Positions 17,336 through 25,309 are shown, numbered from the stretch's first letter. The stretch is DNA of 64,000 nucleotides from Rhodospirillaceae bacterium (GCA_009840595.1 VXNK01000122.1:42865-106864), one strand, 5' to 3'. Program-made: numbers and translations. Notes: a model not told the origin generated them from the letters alone.

Positions 17336-18304
17336 CTACCGGAACAGCACCTCGCCCTTCAGGTTGGCGTACATCGCGGCGACATAATCGCCATAGCCGT
17401 TCCAGGGCTTGGTGGGGATGCGCTCTCCGGTGCCGATATCGCGCTCGGTCGCCTGGCTCCAGCGCGGGTGCGCGACCTCCGGGTTGACGTTGGCCCAGAA
17501 GCCGTACTCCCGGGCCTGCAGCTTCTCCCAGAAGCTGACCGGGCGCTTGTCGGTGAACTCGAAGCGCACGATCGACTTGACGTGCTTGAAGCCGTATTTC
17601 CACGGCACGGCGAGGCGCAGCGGCGCGCCGTTCTGCTTCGGCAGGGGCTTGCCGTAGAGGCCGGTCACCATGAAGGACAGTTCGTTGACCGCCTCGAACA
17701 TCGTCAGCCCCTCGGTATAGGGCCAGGGATACCAGATCTGGCGCTGGCCCGGCGCGACCTTCGGGTTCTTGAAGGTCTGCATGACGAGATATTTCGCGCT
17801 GCCCAGCGGCCGGGCGAAATCGACCAGCGCCTTGAGCGGGAAGCCGGACCAGGGCACGACCATCGACCAGGCCTCGACGCAGCGGTGGGCGTAGACCCGC
17901 TCCTCCAGCGGCATCTTCTTCAGCAGGGCGTCGATATCGATCTTCATCGGCTTTTCGACCGCGCCGCCGATCTCGACGATCCACGGCCGGGTCTCCAGCC
18001 GCTGCGCCGCCCGGGAGATCTGTTTGTGCGAGCCGAATTCGTAGAAATTGTTGTAGGTCGTGGCGATGCGCTCCGGCGTCAACGCCCGGTCCACCGTGTA
18101 TTTCGGGTTGCGCTCGACCGGATAGAGGCCGGCGCTCGGATCGGAGGCGGCAAAGGCGCGGCCGGCGCCGAGCAGCGGCCCGGCGGCGGCCAGGATCGGC
18201 CCGGCGGCCAGCGTCTTCGCCAGGGTGCGGCGCTGCAGGAAGATGCTCTCGGGCGTGGCCCGGTTTTCGGGGATTTCCCATCCCCGGCGGCGATGAACGA
18301 ACAT
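17336..18304 (-). CDS. msrP: MsrP (YedY), molybdopterin protein-methionine-sulfoxide reductase
   Basis: A 322-residue precursor with a long Tat-like leader (QRRTLAKTLAAGPIL). It has the molybdopterin-ligating cysteine in 'YAHRCVEAWSMVVPWSGFPL'. 'YGKPLPKQNGAPLRLAVPWKYGFKHVKSIVRFEF' and 'EYGFWANVNPEVAHPRW' are strongly conserved in MsrP. It repairs oxidised methionines in periplasmic proteins using electrons from quinol via MsrQ. No msrQ gene is adjacent; the next gene is a DUF1194 protein. Start ATG 18304. Confidence 0.93.
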   Translation of the reverse strand: MFVHRRRGWEIPENRATPESIFLQRRTLAKTLAAGPILAAAGPLLGAGRAFAASDPSAGLYPVERNPKYTVDRALTPERIATTYNNFYEFGSHKQISRAAQRLETRPWIVEIGGAVEKPMKIDIDALLKKMPLEERVYAHRCVEAWSMVVPWSGFPLKALVDFARPLGSAKYLVMQTFKNPKVAPGQRQIWYPWPYTEGLTMFEAVNELSFMVTGLYGKPLPKQNGAPLRLAVPWKYGFKHVKSIVRFEFTDKRPVSFWEKLQAREYGFWANVNPEVAHPRWSQATERDIGTGERIPTKPWNGYGDYVAAMYANLKGEVLFR

Positions 18305-18544
18305 GGGTGTCGGTTTCCTCGTCTCGGCGCGGCGCGCGCACGCCGCCGTTTCGGTGATTCTATACTTAGAACCGGCGCGTTTCACGACAATTCAACGCTT
18401 CGTCAGGAGCCCGGAGCCGGCGCTGTGCGACTGCCCTCCACGAGCGCCCCGCGACCGCCCCGCGATCGTTCCACGACCGGGCTTCCCGGCGCCGGGCAGT
18501 ATCCCTATAACCGGCGGGATTGCCCGTTGCCGGAGATTGCCGCC

Positions 18545-19180
18545 ATGAAATTCTACGATTGCTCGACCGCGCCCTCGCCGCGCCGCGCCCGCATCGCCCT
18601 TGCCGAGAAGGGGCTGCTGGACGACATCGAGGTCGTCGAGGTCAACCTGCGCGAAGGCGAGCAGCGCAAGCCCGAATTCGCCGCCGTCAACCCGTATCTC
18701 ACCGTGCCGGTCCTGGAACTGGACGACGGCCGGCGGATCGCCTCGTCGACCGGCATCTTCCATTTTCTCGAAGCCGCAATCCCCGAACCGCCGCTGATGG
18801 GCCGCACGCCGGCCGAGAAAGGCCTGGTCGGCGATCTCGAATGGCGCATCGAGATGGACGGCTTCATGGCGATCGGCGAATGCCTGCGCAACACCGCCAA
18901 AGGCATGGCCGGGCGGGCGCTCACCGGCAGGCACGGTTACGAGCAGATCCCGGAACTGGGCGCGCGCGGCCGGCTGCGCATCGAGCGCTTCTTCGAGGAT
19001 TTCGACGCCCTGGTCGGCGGCAAGCGCTTCCTGGCCGGCGACGATTTCACCATCGCCGACATCACTGCCCTGGTGACGGTCGATTTCGCCAAATGGGTCA
19101 AGGTGGGCCTGCCGGAAGACGCCGCCAACGCGCAGCGCTGGTACGAAACGGTGTCGGCCCGGCCCAGCGCCGCCCGGTAG
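18545..19180 (+). CDS. Glutathione S-transferase family protein
   Basis: A 211-residue protein with a thioredoxin-like N-terminal domain. 'STAPSPRRARIALAEKGL' carries the active-site region and 'NPYLTVPVLELDDG' carries the cis-proline. An all-helical C-terminal domain contains 'FLAGDDFTIADITALV', the N-capping box of GSTs. No catalytic Tyr/Cys is obvious at the first helix; the residue before SPRR is proline/alanine, so a Ser may serve. Substrate unknown. Start ATG 18545, transcribed divergently from msrP. Confidence 0.9.
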   Translation: MKFYDCSTAPSPRRARIALAEKGLLDDIEVVEVNLREGEQRKPEFAAVNPYLTVPVLELDDGRRIASSTGIFHFLEAAIPEPPLMGRTPAEKGLVGDLEWRIEMDGFMAIGECLRNTAKGMAGRALTGRHGYEQIPELGARGRLRIERFFEDFDALVGGKRFLAGDDFTIADITALVTVDFAKWVKVGLPEDAANAQRWYETVSARPSAAR

Positions 19181-19233
19181 GCCGGCGGCGGGGGCGGAAC
19201 GCGCAGGCGGGCCGGCCGTCATTCAGACAGGTC

Positions 19234-19261
19234 TTGACGCCCTTTTATGGAACATTATATG
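19234..19261 (+). promoter_or_regulatory. Candidate sigma-70 promoter
   Basis: TTGACG (19234-19239), a 16-base spacer and TATATG (19256-19261), in an AT-rich patch that stands out from the surrounding GC-rich DNA. It points toward the small open frame at 19300 and the repeat-containing intergenic region. Confidence 0.4.
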
Positions 19262-19299
19262 AACAACGGAGCCGTCCGGCCTCCGGCAGGGAGGCCGAA

Positions 19300-19401
19300 A
19301 TGCAAAAAAACGCTATAGAAAGACCGGTCTGTCTAGCCAAATGGCCTGGATGCGGGAGCGCGAAAGGAGGGGCCATCGCAGCGGAACATGACAAAACATG
19401 A
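19300..19401 (+). CDS. Candidate small protein (33 residues)
   Basis: An ATG at 19300 is preceded by a strong AGGGAGG SD (19288-19294) five bases upstream and by the promoter-like TTGACG/TATATG pair. The 33-codon frame begins MQKNAIERPVCLAKW and contains CxxxxxxxC (C11, C18). Its stop overlaps the first CATGAC repeat. No family was recognised. The initiation signals are better than expected by chance, but the frame may also be part of a non-coding or repeat element. Confidence 0.35.
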   Translation: MQKNAIERPVCLAKWPGCGSAKGGAIAAEHDKT

Positions 19402-19412
19402 CATTTCATGAC
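19385..19412. repeat. CATGAC decamer array, copy A
   Basis: Three CATGAC cores spaced ten bases apart, each followed by an AT-rich 4-mer (AAAA, ATTT). Further copies lie at 19659-19684 and 19749-19783. Function unknown. The 10-base spacing equals about one helical turn. Confidence 0.7.
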
Positions 19413-19467
19413 GCATACGGGACGCCTCTCCCTCGCCGTCATTTCGACCGAACGCAAACCCCAAGCC

Positions 19468-19594
19468 GTCATTCCGACCGGAGCCCCGGATTTAATCCGG
19501 GGCGTAGTGGAGGAATCTCGTCGCTGGCTTCCGGGTTCCCGTTGTCGGGATCGAGTCGAGATTCCTCCACTCGCTTGCGCTCGGTCGGAATGAC
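19468..19594. repeat. Nested inverted-repeat intergenic element
   Basis: The outer arms GTCATTCCGACCG (19468-19480) and its complement (19582-19594) are perfect. Inside lie a CCCCGGAT/ATCCGGGG hairpin (19484-19502) and a perfect 14-base pair of arms GTGGAGGAATCTCG (19507-19520) with its complement (19557-19570). The GTCATTCCGACC and GGAATCTCG modules resemble dispersed intergenic repeats of Alphaproteobacteria. A related GTCATTTCGACCG start occurs at 19438 and another near 44654. No coding capacity. Confidence 0.65.
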
Positions 19595-19658
19595 GGGTGG
19601 GGTTTGCGGTTTCGGTGTCCGGCTCGGAACAGCGGGCGGGGGCGGAAAATGGGGCCGC

Positions 19659-19684
19659 CATGACGAATCATGACATTTCCTGAC
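19659..19684. repeat. CATGAC decamer array, copy B
   Basis: CATGACGAAT, CATGACATTT and CCTGAC, the same ten-base periodic unit as copy A, with one changed core. Confidence 0.65.
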
Positions 19685-19748
19685 ACATCCGCCGGCCCCC
19701 TGCCTCGGCCGGACGGAGTGACGGGAGAGGACGAAGAAAGGAGCGCCT

Positions 19749-19783
19749 ATGACAAAACATGACGAATCATGACATTTCATGAC
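19749..19783. repeat. CATGAC decamer array, copy C
   Basis: The longest copy, with four successive units (ATGACAAAA, CATGACGAAT, CATGACATTT, CATGAC). It ends about 40 bases before the stop of the fumarylacetoacetase gene. The rest of the 19181-19820 gap holds only the inverted-repeat element and the small frame. Confidence 0.65.
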
Positions 19784-19820
19784 GCCTCGCGGCAGTCCGC
19801 GGCGCCCGCGGCCCCGGCGC

Positions 19821-20813
19821 TCACGCCGGCGGGGTGTAGCGCACCACCTGCTGCTCGATGGCGCCGAAGATGGAGGCGCCGGCGTCGTCGAACATCTCGA
19901 CGCGCACGGTGTCGCCGAACGCCATGAAGGGCGTTTGCGGCTTGCCGTGCTCGACGGTCTCGATGGCGCGGATTTCGGCGATGCAGGAATAGCCGTCCTT
20001 CGGGTCGACGTTGGAGACCGTGCCGGAACCGACGATCGTCCCGGCGCCGAGCCGGCGGGTTTTCGCGGCATGGGAAATCAGCCGCGGCAGGCTGAAATTC
20101 ATGTCCACGCCGGCGTTCGGCCGGCCGAATTCCCGGCCGTTCCAGTGGGTGACCAGCGGCAGGTGGACCTTGCCGTCGCGCCAGGCGCCGCCGAGTTCGT
20201 CGAGGGTGACGGCGACCGGCGAAAAGGCCGTGCTGCCCTTGCCGTTGAGGAAGCCGAAGCCCTTGGCCAGCTCGGCCGGGATCAGGCCGCGCAGGCTGAC
20301 GTCGTTGAGGATCGCGGCGAGGCGGATGCGCCCGGCGCACTGTTCCGGCGTCGCGCCCATCGGCGTGTCGTCGACGATGACGGCAACCTCGGATTCGAAG
20401 TCGATGCCGTAGCTCTCGCTTGCCATCGGAATGTCGTCGCGCGGGCCGTAGAAGGCGTCGCTCTCGGCCTGGTACATCAGCGGATCGTCGAGGAATTCCG
20501 GCGGCATCGACGCGCCGCGCGCCTTGCGCACCAGCGCGACATGGTTGAGGTAGGCGCTGCCGTCGACGAACTGGTAGGCGCGCGGCAGCGGCGAGGCGCA
20601 GGCCGCCGGGTCGAAGTCGAACGCGCCCGGCGCGCGGCCGGCGTTGAGGTCGTCGTACAGGCCTTGCAGCGGCGCTTCCGTCCCCGCCCAGTCGTCCAGC
20701 GCCGCCTGCAGGGTCGGCGCGACGCCGGTCGCCCGCACGGCATGGGCCAGATCGCGCGAGACGACGACGAGCGTACCGTCCCGGCCGCCTTCCTTGAGCG
20801 TTCCGAGTTTCAT
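19821..20813 (-). CDS. Fumarylacetoacetate hydrolase (homogentisate pathway)
   Basis: A 330-residue FAH-family enzyme. The metal-binding triad region is seen as 'YGIDFESEVAVIVDD', and the lid and substrate segments as 'LNDVSLRGLIPAELAKGFGFLNGKGSTAFSPVAVT' and 'GSGTVSNVDPKDGYSCIAEIRAIE'. Length and the closeness to hppD identify it as the bacterial fumarylacetoacetase-type enzyme that splits fumarylacetoacetate into fumarate and acetoacetate. Start ATG 20813. It lies 78 bases after hppD on the same strand, so the pair probably forms a tyrosine-degradation operon. Homogentisate dioxygenase and maleylacetoacetate isomerase are not in the window, although the GST at 18545 could in principle act as an isomerase (speculative). 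Confidence 0.88.
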   Translation of the reverse strand: MKLGTLKEGGRDGTLVVVSRDLAHAVRATGVAPTLQAALDDWAGTEAPLQGLYDDLNAGRAPGAFDFDPAACASPLPRAYQFVDGSAYLNHVALVRKARGASMPPEFLDDPLMYQAESDAFYGPRDDIPMASESYGIDFESEVAVIVDDTPMGATPEQCAGRIRLAAILNDVSLRGLIPAELAKGFGFLNGKGSTAFSPVAVTLDELGGAWRDGKVHLPLVTHWNGREFGRPNAGVDMNFSLPRLISHAAKTRRLGAGTIVGSGTVSNVDPKDGYSCIAEIRAIETVEHGKPQTPFMAFGDTVRVEMFDDAGASIFGAIEQQVVRYTPPA

Positions 20814-20891
20814 GCGAGGGGCCCTTTCCGAGGTGGACTGCGGCGCGGCCGGCGCAACAGGATGGCGCAAAAAGAGGCCGGGCCGGCGGCG

Positions 20892-22004
20892 CTATGCCTT
20901 CAACACGCCGCGGCGCAGCTGGTCAAGCTCGATGCTCTCGAACAGGGCCTGGAAGTTGCCCTCGCCGAAGCCTTCGTCGCCCTTGCGCTGGATGACTTCG
21001 AAGAAGATCGGCCCGATGGCGTTTTCGGTGAAGATCTGGAGCAGCCGGCCGCCGTCTTCGGTCGGCGCGCCGTCGATCAGGATCTGCAGGCGCTTCAGTT
21101 CGTCGACCGGCTCGCCGTGACCGGGCAGGCGCGCCTCGATGCCGTCGTAGTAGGTGTCCGGAGTCGCCATGAATTCGGTGCCGCGGGCGCGCATGGTCTC
21201 GACCGTCCGGTAGATGTCGGCGGTCGACAGCGCGATATGCTGGATGCCCTCGCCGTTATAGGCTTCCAGATATTCGGCGATCTGGCTCTGGTCGTCGGAG
21301 CTTTCGTTGATCGGGATGCGGATCTGGCCGCACGGGCTGGTCATGGCGCGGGATTTGAGGCCGGTCAGCTTGCCCTCGATATCGAAATATTTGATCTCGC
21401 GGAAGTTGAACAGCCGCTCGTAGAAGGCCGCCCAGCTGTCCATCCGGCCGCGGTGGACGTTGTGGGTGAGATGGTCGACCGCCGCGAAGCCGACGCCGTC
21501 GTGATCGAGGGACCCGTCGATCTCGAAATCGACATCGTAGATCGTCCCGCCCGCGCCGTAGCGGTCGACCAGGTAGATCAGCGAGCCGCCGATGCCCTTG
21601 ATCGACGGGATGTTGATCTCCATCGGCCCGGCCTGGTCCGGCCCCGGCTCGGCGCCGAGATCGAGGGCGCGCCGCCAGGCCTGCGCCGCATCGCGGACGC
21701 GGAAAGCCATGGCGCAGACCGAGGGGCCGTGCACCCGGGCGAAGGATTGCGCGAAGCTGTCCGGCTCGGCGTTCAGGATGAAGTTGACGTCGCCCTGGCG
21801 GTAGAGGGTGACATCCTTGTGCCGGTGCCGGGCGGCGGCGCGGAAGCCCATGCGCTCGAACAGGGCGGCGAGCGCCTTGGGGTCCGGCGCGGTGTATTCG
21901 ACGAATTCGAAGCCGTCGGTGCCCATCGGGTTGACGCCGCTGCCGCCGCTGCCCCCCACACTGGTCCCCACGTCGGCCGCCGCCGGCCGGTCTGCCTGCG
22001 CCAT
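20892..22004 (-). CDS. hpd: 4-hydroxyphenylpyruvate dioxygenase
   Basis: A 370-residue non-haem iron dioxygenase that converts 4-hydroxyphenylpyruvate to homogentisate. The two-His-one-Glu iron site is visible: H178 in '[13 protein letters not shown]', H256 in 'GIQHIALST' and E327 in '[16 protein letters not shown]'. '[16 protein letters not shown]' is the conserved substrate loop. The first ~28 residues are a Gly/Ser-rich extension. The ATG at 22004 follows a GGGAG SD. It is divergent from a MarR regulator, with a palindrome in between. Confidence 0.97.
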   Translation of the reverse strand: MAQADRPAAADVGTSVGGSGGSGVNPMGTDGFEFVEYTAPDPKALAALFERMGFRAAARHRHKDVTLYRQGDVNFILNAEPDSFAQSFARVHGPSVCAMAFRVRDAAQAWRRALDLGAEPGPDQAGPMEINIPSIKGIGGSLIYLVDRYGAGGTIYDVDFEIDGSLDHDGVGFAAVDHLTHNVHRGRMDSWAAFYERLFNFREIKYFDIEGKLTGLKSRAMTSPCGQIRIPINESSDDQSQIAEYLEAYNGEGIQHIALSTADIYRTVETMRARGTEFMATPDTYYDGIEARLPGHGEPVDELKRLQILIDGAPTEDGGRLLQIFTENAIGPIFFEVIQRKGDEGFGEGNFQALFESIELDQLRRGVLKA

Positions 22005-22039
22005 GATCCCGCTCCCTTGATTCGGTGCGGGAACCATAA

Positions 22040-22057
22040 TAGTTTCATTTGTAACTA
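22040..22057. promoter_or_regulatory. Candidate MarR operator between hpd and its regulator
   Basis: TAGTT (22040-22044) and AACTA (22053-22057) are complementary arms around TCATTTGT, in a 67-base AT-rich divergent spacer. The palindrome lies five bases before the AAGGAG SD of the marR gene and 36 bases before the hpd ATG, where it could block both promoters. Confidence 0.5.
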
Positions 22058-22071
22058 AATCAAGGAGAACG

Positions 22072-22632
22072 ATGAGCGGTCCCGATTCCGATCCCGGCCC
22101 CGAAGGCGCCGGCCTCGAGAGCGCCGGCCCCCAAGGCGTCGGCCCCCAAGGCGTCAGCCCCCAAGGCGTCGGCCCGGCGCAGCGCCTCGATCTCGCGGCC
22201 TATCTGCCCTACCGGCTGTCGATCCTGTCGAACACGGTCTCCGGCGCGATCGCCGCGATCTACGAGGCCCGCTACGGCCTTTCGGTCGCCGACTGGCGGA
22301 TCGTGGCGATCCTGGGCATGGCGCCGGACCGCCCGCTGACCCAGACGGCGCTGTGCGCCCGCACCCGCATGGACAAGGTCCAGGTCAGCCGGGCCGTCAA
22401 GCGGCTGCTCGAGTCCGGCCGCATCGTGCGGGAAACGGACAGTGCAGACCGGCGGCGCGCCCATCTGCGGCTGACCGCGCAGGGGCGCGCGGTCTACGAC
22501 GACGTGGCGCCGGCGACCCTGGCATGGGAACGGGACCTGCTGTCCCGCCTGACTCCGGCCGAGGCGGCGATCCTCGACACAGTCATCGCCCGCCTGCAGC
22601 AGGTGGCGGACGAGATGGCAGCCAGTTCGTAG
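22072..22632 (+). CDS. MarR-family transcriptional regulator
   Basis: A 186-residue winged-helix regulator. The DNA-binding part is '[47 protein letters not shown]', with the recognition helix around '[11 protein letters not shown]' and the wing '[10 protein letters not shown]'. The N-terminus is odd: residues 19-33 are three copies of [10 protein letters not shown] from a 15-base tandem repeat (22126-22170), so this part is probably disordered. AAGGAG SD at 22062-22067. Divergent from hpd, so it most likely controls tyrosine catabolism in response to an aromatic ligand (inference). Confidence 0.9.
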   Translation: MSGPDSDPGPEGAGLESAGPQGVGPQGVSPQGVGPAQRLDLAAYLPYRLSILSNTVSGAIAAIYEARYGLSVADWRIVAILGMAPDRPLTQTALCARTRMDKVQVSRAVKRLLESGRIVRETDSADRRRAHLRLTAQGRAVYDDVAPATLAWERDLLSRLTPAEAAILDTVIARLQQVADEMAASS

Positions 22633-22650
22633 CCCGGCCGGAAGCGCAGT

Positions 22651-22872
22651 TCAGGCCTGCGCGGCGATCGCTTCGATTTCCTCGTCTTCCGGGAAGCGGC
22701 CCAGTGCCTTCTTGGAGAAGACGAGTTCGCCGTCGAGGCTGATCTCGAACACGCCGCCGCCGCCCTTGACCAGCTCGATCTCGGCGCCGTCGATTTCCGA
22801 GAACCTGTCGCTCACACGGAGCGCGCGCGGTTCGTAGTTTCAAACGACGCAGTATTCGATCCTGAACTTCAT
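22651..22872 (-). CDS. SelW-like (Rdx family) selenoprotein with in-frame TGA
   Basis: The frame from ATG 22872 (preceded by AGGAG) gives 73 residues if the TGA at 22842-22840 is read as selenocysteine: MKFRIEYCVVU, then NYEPRALRVSD and onward. The CxxU pair followed by NYxPRA, and the later 'GGGGVFEISLDGELVFSKKA' and 'GRFPEDEEI', are the hallmarks of the SelT/SelW/SelH thioredoxin-like redox family. An ordinary stop occurs at 22651-22653. A hairpin starts six bases after the TGA, as bacterial SECIS elements do. The likely role is thiol redox chemistry in the cytosol. It lies 81 bases downstream of trpE(G) and converges with marR. selA/selB/selC/selD are not in this window. Confidence 0.87.
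22801..22842 (-). promoter_or_regulatory. Bacterial SECIS-like hairpin after the Sec codon
   Basis: On the minus strand the UGA is followed by AACTAC, then GAACC (22833-22829), GCGCG, CGCTC (22823-22819), loop CGTGT (22818-22814), GAGCG (22813-22809), ACA and GGTTC (22805-22801). Outer and inner 5-bp stems are perfect. The apical loop begins 22 bases after the UGA and contains G and U, as expected for SelB recognition. Confidence 0.75.
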
Positions 22873-22953
22873 CCTGCACTCCTGCGTATGAACCCCGTTT
22901 CCGGAAAGCCGGTTCCGGGAACCTAGCCTTCCCGGCCGCTGCGGGAAAGGGCG

Positions 22954-25233
22954 TCAGGCGACCCGGCCGACCGGCGCCTTGCGGTCGGCGCGCGCCAGCC
23001 GGACCGCGTTGCGGACGATCCCGGCGCCCGCTTCCCCACCGAGGCTGAGGATCGATTCGGGATGGAACTGGACCGCACGCCACGGCCGGCACCGGTGCTC
23101 GACCGCCATGACGATCCCGTCGGCTTCCGCGGTCACCGCAAGCTCCGGCGGCATGGCGTCCGCCCGGGCGTGCAGGGAATGGTAGCGCCCGACCGTCAGG
23201 CGTCTGGACAGCCCCTCGAACAGGCCGGTTCCGCTGCACCGGATGGCGGACGCCTTGCCGTGGCACGGCTCGGGCAACAGGCCGAGGCGGCCGCCGCAGA
23301 ACGCGACCATAGCCTGCAGGCCGAGGCAGACCCCGAACACTGGAACCCCCAGGTCGTCGAGCAGGGCCAACGTAAGGTCGGTGCGGAAATCCGCCGGCGT
23401 TCCGGGGCCGGGAGACATGACGACGAGATCGGCATCCAGATCGCGCAGGGCGGCGGCGCCGGCGAAGCCCGCGCCCGGTTCCGCGCGCAGGGTGACGACC
23501 CTGGCGCCGGTCTGGCGAAAATAGTCGCCGATCGAATGCACGAAGGAATCCCGGTGGTCGATCATGGCGACCGTCATGCCGGCGCCGGCCGCCGCATCGC
23601 CGCCCGCCGCCACGGCGCGCAACGGGGCCGGCGCCGCCGGTTCCGCGCCCGCGATCGCCGCCATCAGGGCCGAAGCCTTCAGATGGATTTCCGCCTCTTC
23701 CTCTTCCGGAATCGAATCGTGCAGCAGCGTGGCGCCGGCGCGGACCTCGGCCCGGCCGCCGGCGATGCGGACCGTGCGCAGCGTCAGCCCGGTATTGACG
23801 TTGCCGTTGAAGCCGAGGGCGCCGACGGCGCCGCCGTACCAGCGGCGCGGCAAGCGTTCGTTGTCCTCGATGAACTGCATCGCCGCCAGTTTCGGGGCGC
23901 CGGTTACGGTAACCGCCCACATGTGGGTCAGGAAGGCGTCGAGCCCGTCGAAGCCGGGGCGCAACTTGCCCTCGACATGGTCCACGGTGTGAATCAGCCG
24001 GGAATACATCTCGATCTGCCGCCGGCCGATCACCCGGACACTGCCGGGCACGCAGATGCGCGCCTTGTCGTTGCGGTCGACATCCGTGCACATCGTCAGC
24101 TCGGTCTCGTCCTTGGCGGAGTTGAGCAGCTTGCGAATCTGCTCGTGATCCTCCATCGGCGTCGCGCCGCGCTTGACGGTGCCGGAGATCGGGCAGGTCT
24201 CGACCCGGTCGCCGGTGACTCGCACGAACATCTCCGGCGACGCGCCGACCAGATATTCGCCGCTGCCCAGATTGAGGAAGAAGCCGTAAGGGGACGGATT
24301 GGCTGCGCACAGGCGGCGGAAGATTCGGGAAGGCGGTTCCGGCGCAGGGCACGACTGCACCATGCCGGGTACGGTTTCGAACAGGTTGCCCTTGCGGAAT
24401 TCCCGTTGCGCCTTGCGCACCAGGTCCGCGTATTCGCCCGGCCGGCGGTCCGCCCGGGTGCCGTCCGCCCGCTCGCCCATCGGGCCGCCGCCGGCCGGTT
24501 CCGGACGGTAGGGCGCGCAGGCGCCGTCGCGCGGCAGGCCACCAGTGCCGGCGCCGCGGAAAGCGAAATCGTAGCGGTGCCGGACCGCGATCCCGGCCCG
24601 CCGGTCGACGACGATCAGGTCGTCGGGCAGGTAGAGCACCAAGTCGCGCTGATCGCCGGGCCGCTCCAGGGCCAGGCGGATCGGGTCGAAGGCGAAGGCG
24701 AGGTCGTAGCCGAACGCGCCGTACAGGCCGAGATGATCGTCCTCTTCGGTCCGGAAGGCGGCGAGGATCGCCCGCACGGCGGCGAACACGCCCGGTTGCT
24801 TGCTCCGCTCCTCTTCGAAGAAGGCGTCGCCGGCCTGCCGGGGGATCGCTTCGATAACCGTATCGGAAACATCCTCCGGCTCGAGCCCCGCCGCACGGTC
24901 CAGCGCCGCGCGGAAGATCGGCAGCAGGACGCCGCCGCGCCGGTTGAGGGCTTCGACCCGGACACGGCCGCCGCGTACGGTCACGGCGACGGGCGGGTCG
25001 ACAAAACCGGTGTCCCAGCGCGAGTAGCGTCCGGGATACTCGAAGCCGCTGGTGAAAACGCCGCCGCGCGCCCGGTCGAGGCTGTCGACGAGCGCCGCGA
25101 TGCCGGACCCGCCGTCGACTTCGGCGGTCGTGCGCACGATCGAAATTCCGGGGACCGTCCCGCGCGGCGCGAAGGCGACCGGCGGGCGCTCGGCTTCCGG
25201 CAGGCGGGCGTTGCGGTGTTCGGTATCGAGCAT
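22954..25233 (-). CDS. trpE(G): Fused anthranilate synthase TrpE(G)
   Basis: A 759-residue fusion. Residues ~1-520 are the chorismate-using TrpE component, with 'ASPEMFVRVTGDRVETCPISGT' and 'VTVTGAPKLAAMQFIEDNE'. Residues ~565-750 are the TrpG glutamine amidotransferase, with the nucleophile cysteine in 'FGVCLGLQAM' and the His-Glu pair in 'VQFHPES'. It makes anthranilate from chorismate and glutamine, the first step of tryptophan synthesis. This fused form is typical of rhizobia and related Alphaproteobacteria. It is preceded on the minus strand by trpL and an attenuator terminator. Start ATG 25233. Confidence 0.97.
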   Translation of the reverse strand: MLDTEHRNARLPEAERPPVAFAPRGTVPGISIVRTTAEVDGGSGIAALVDSLDRARGGVFTSGFEYPGRYSRWDTGFVDPPVAVTVRGGRVRVEALNRRGGVLLPIFRAALDRAAGLEPEDVSDTVIEAIPRQAGDAFFEEERSKQPGVFAAVRAILAAFRTEEDDHLGLYGAFGYDLAFAFDPIRLALERPGDQRDLVLYLPDDLIVVDRRAGIAVRHRYDFAFRGAGTGGLPRDGACAPYRPEPAGGGPMGERADGTRADRRPGEYADLVRKAQREFRKGNLFETVPGMVQSCPAPEPPSRIFRRLCAANPSPYGFFLNLGSGEYLVGASPEMFVRVTGDRVETCPISGTVKRGATPMEDHEQIRKLLNSAKDETELTMCTDVDRNDKARICVPGSVRVIGRRQIEMYSRLIHTVDHVEGKLRPGFDGLDAFLTHMWAVTVTGAPKLAAMQFIEDNERLPRRWYGGAVGALGFNGNVNTGLTLRTVRIAGGRAEVRAGATLLHDSIPEEEEAEIHLKASALMAAIAGAEPAAPAPLRAVAAGGDAAAGAGMTVAMIDHRDSFVHSIGDYFRQTGARVVTLRAEPGAGFAGAAALRDLDADLVVMSPGPGTPADFRTDLTLALLDDLGVPVFGVCLGLQAMVAFCGGRLGLLPEPCHGKASAIRCSGTGLFEGLSRRLTVGRYHSLHARADAMPPELAVTAEADGIVMAVEHRCRPWRAVQFHPESILSLGGEAGAGIVRNAVRLARADRKAPVGRVA

Positions 25234-25279
25234 GATCCCTTCCCTTGCGGCGGGGCCCGGGAAGAGAATTGCAGGGCCG

Positions 25280-25309
25280 AAAAAAGGCCGCTCTCCTTCC
25301 GGGGCGGCC
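25280..25309 (-). terminator. Transcription attenuator before trpE(G)
   Basis: On the minus strand, GGCCGC (25309-25304), a 12-base loop and GCGGCC (25291-25286) are followed by TTTTTT (25285-25280). This intrinsic terminator lies between the trpL stop and the trpE(G) start codon, as required for ribosome-mediated attenuation. Confidence 0.85.

Noticed and set aside
22840..22842. Reading the TGA as a nonsense mutation making a SelW pseudogene
   Set aside because: It falls exactly at the CxxU position, the rest of the frame is intact, and a SECIS-like hairpin follows. Genome-level confirmation of Sec machinery is still needed.
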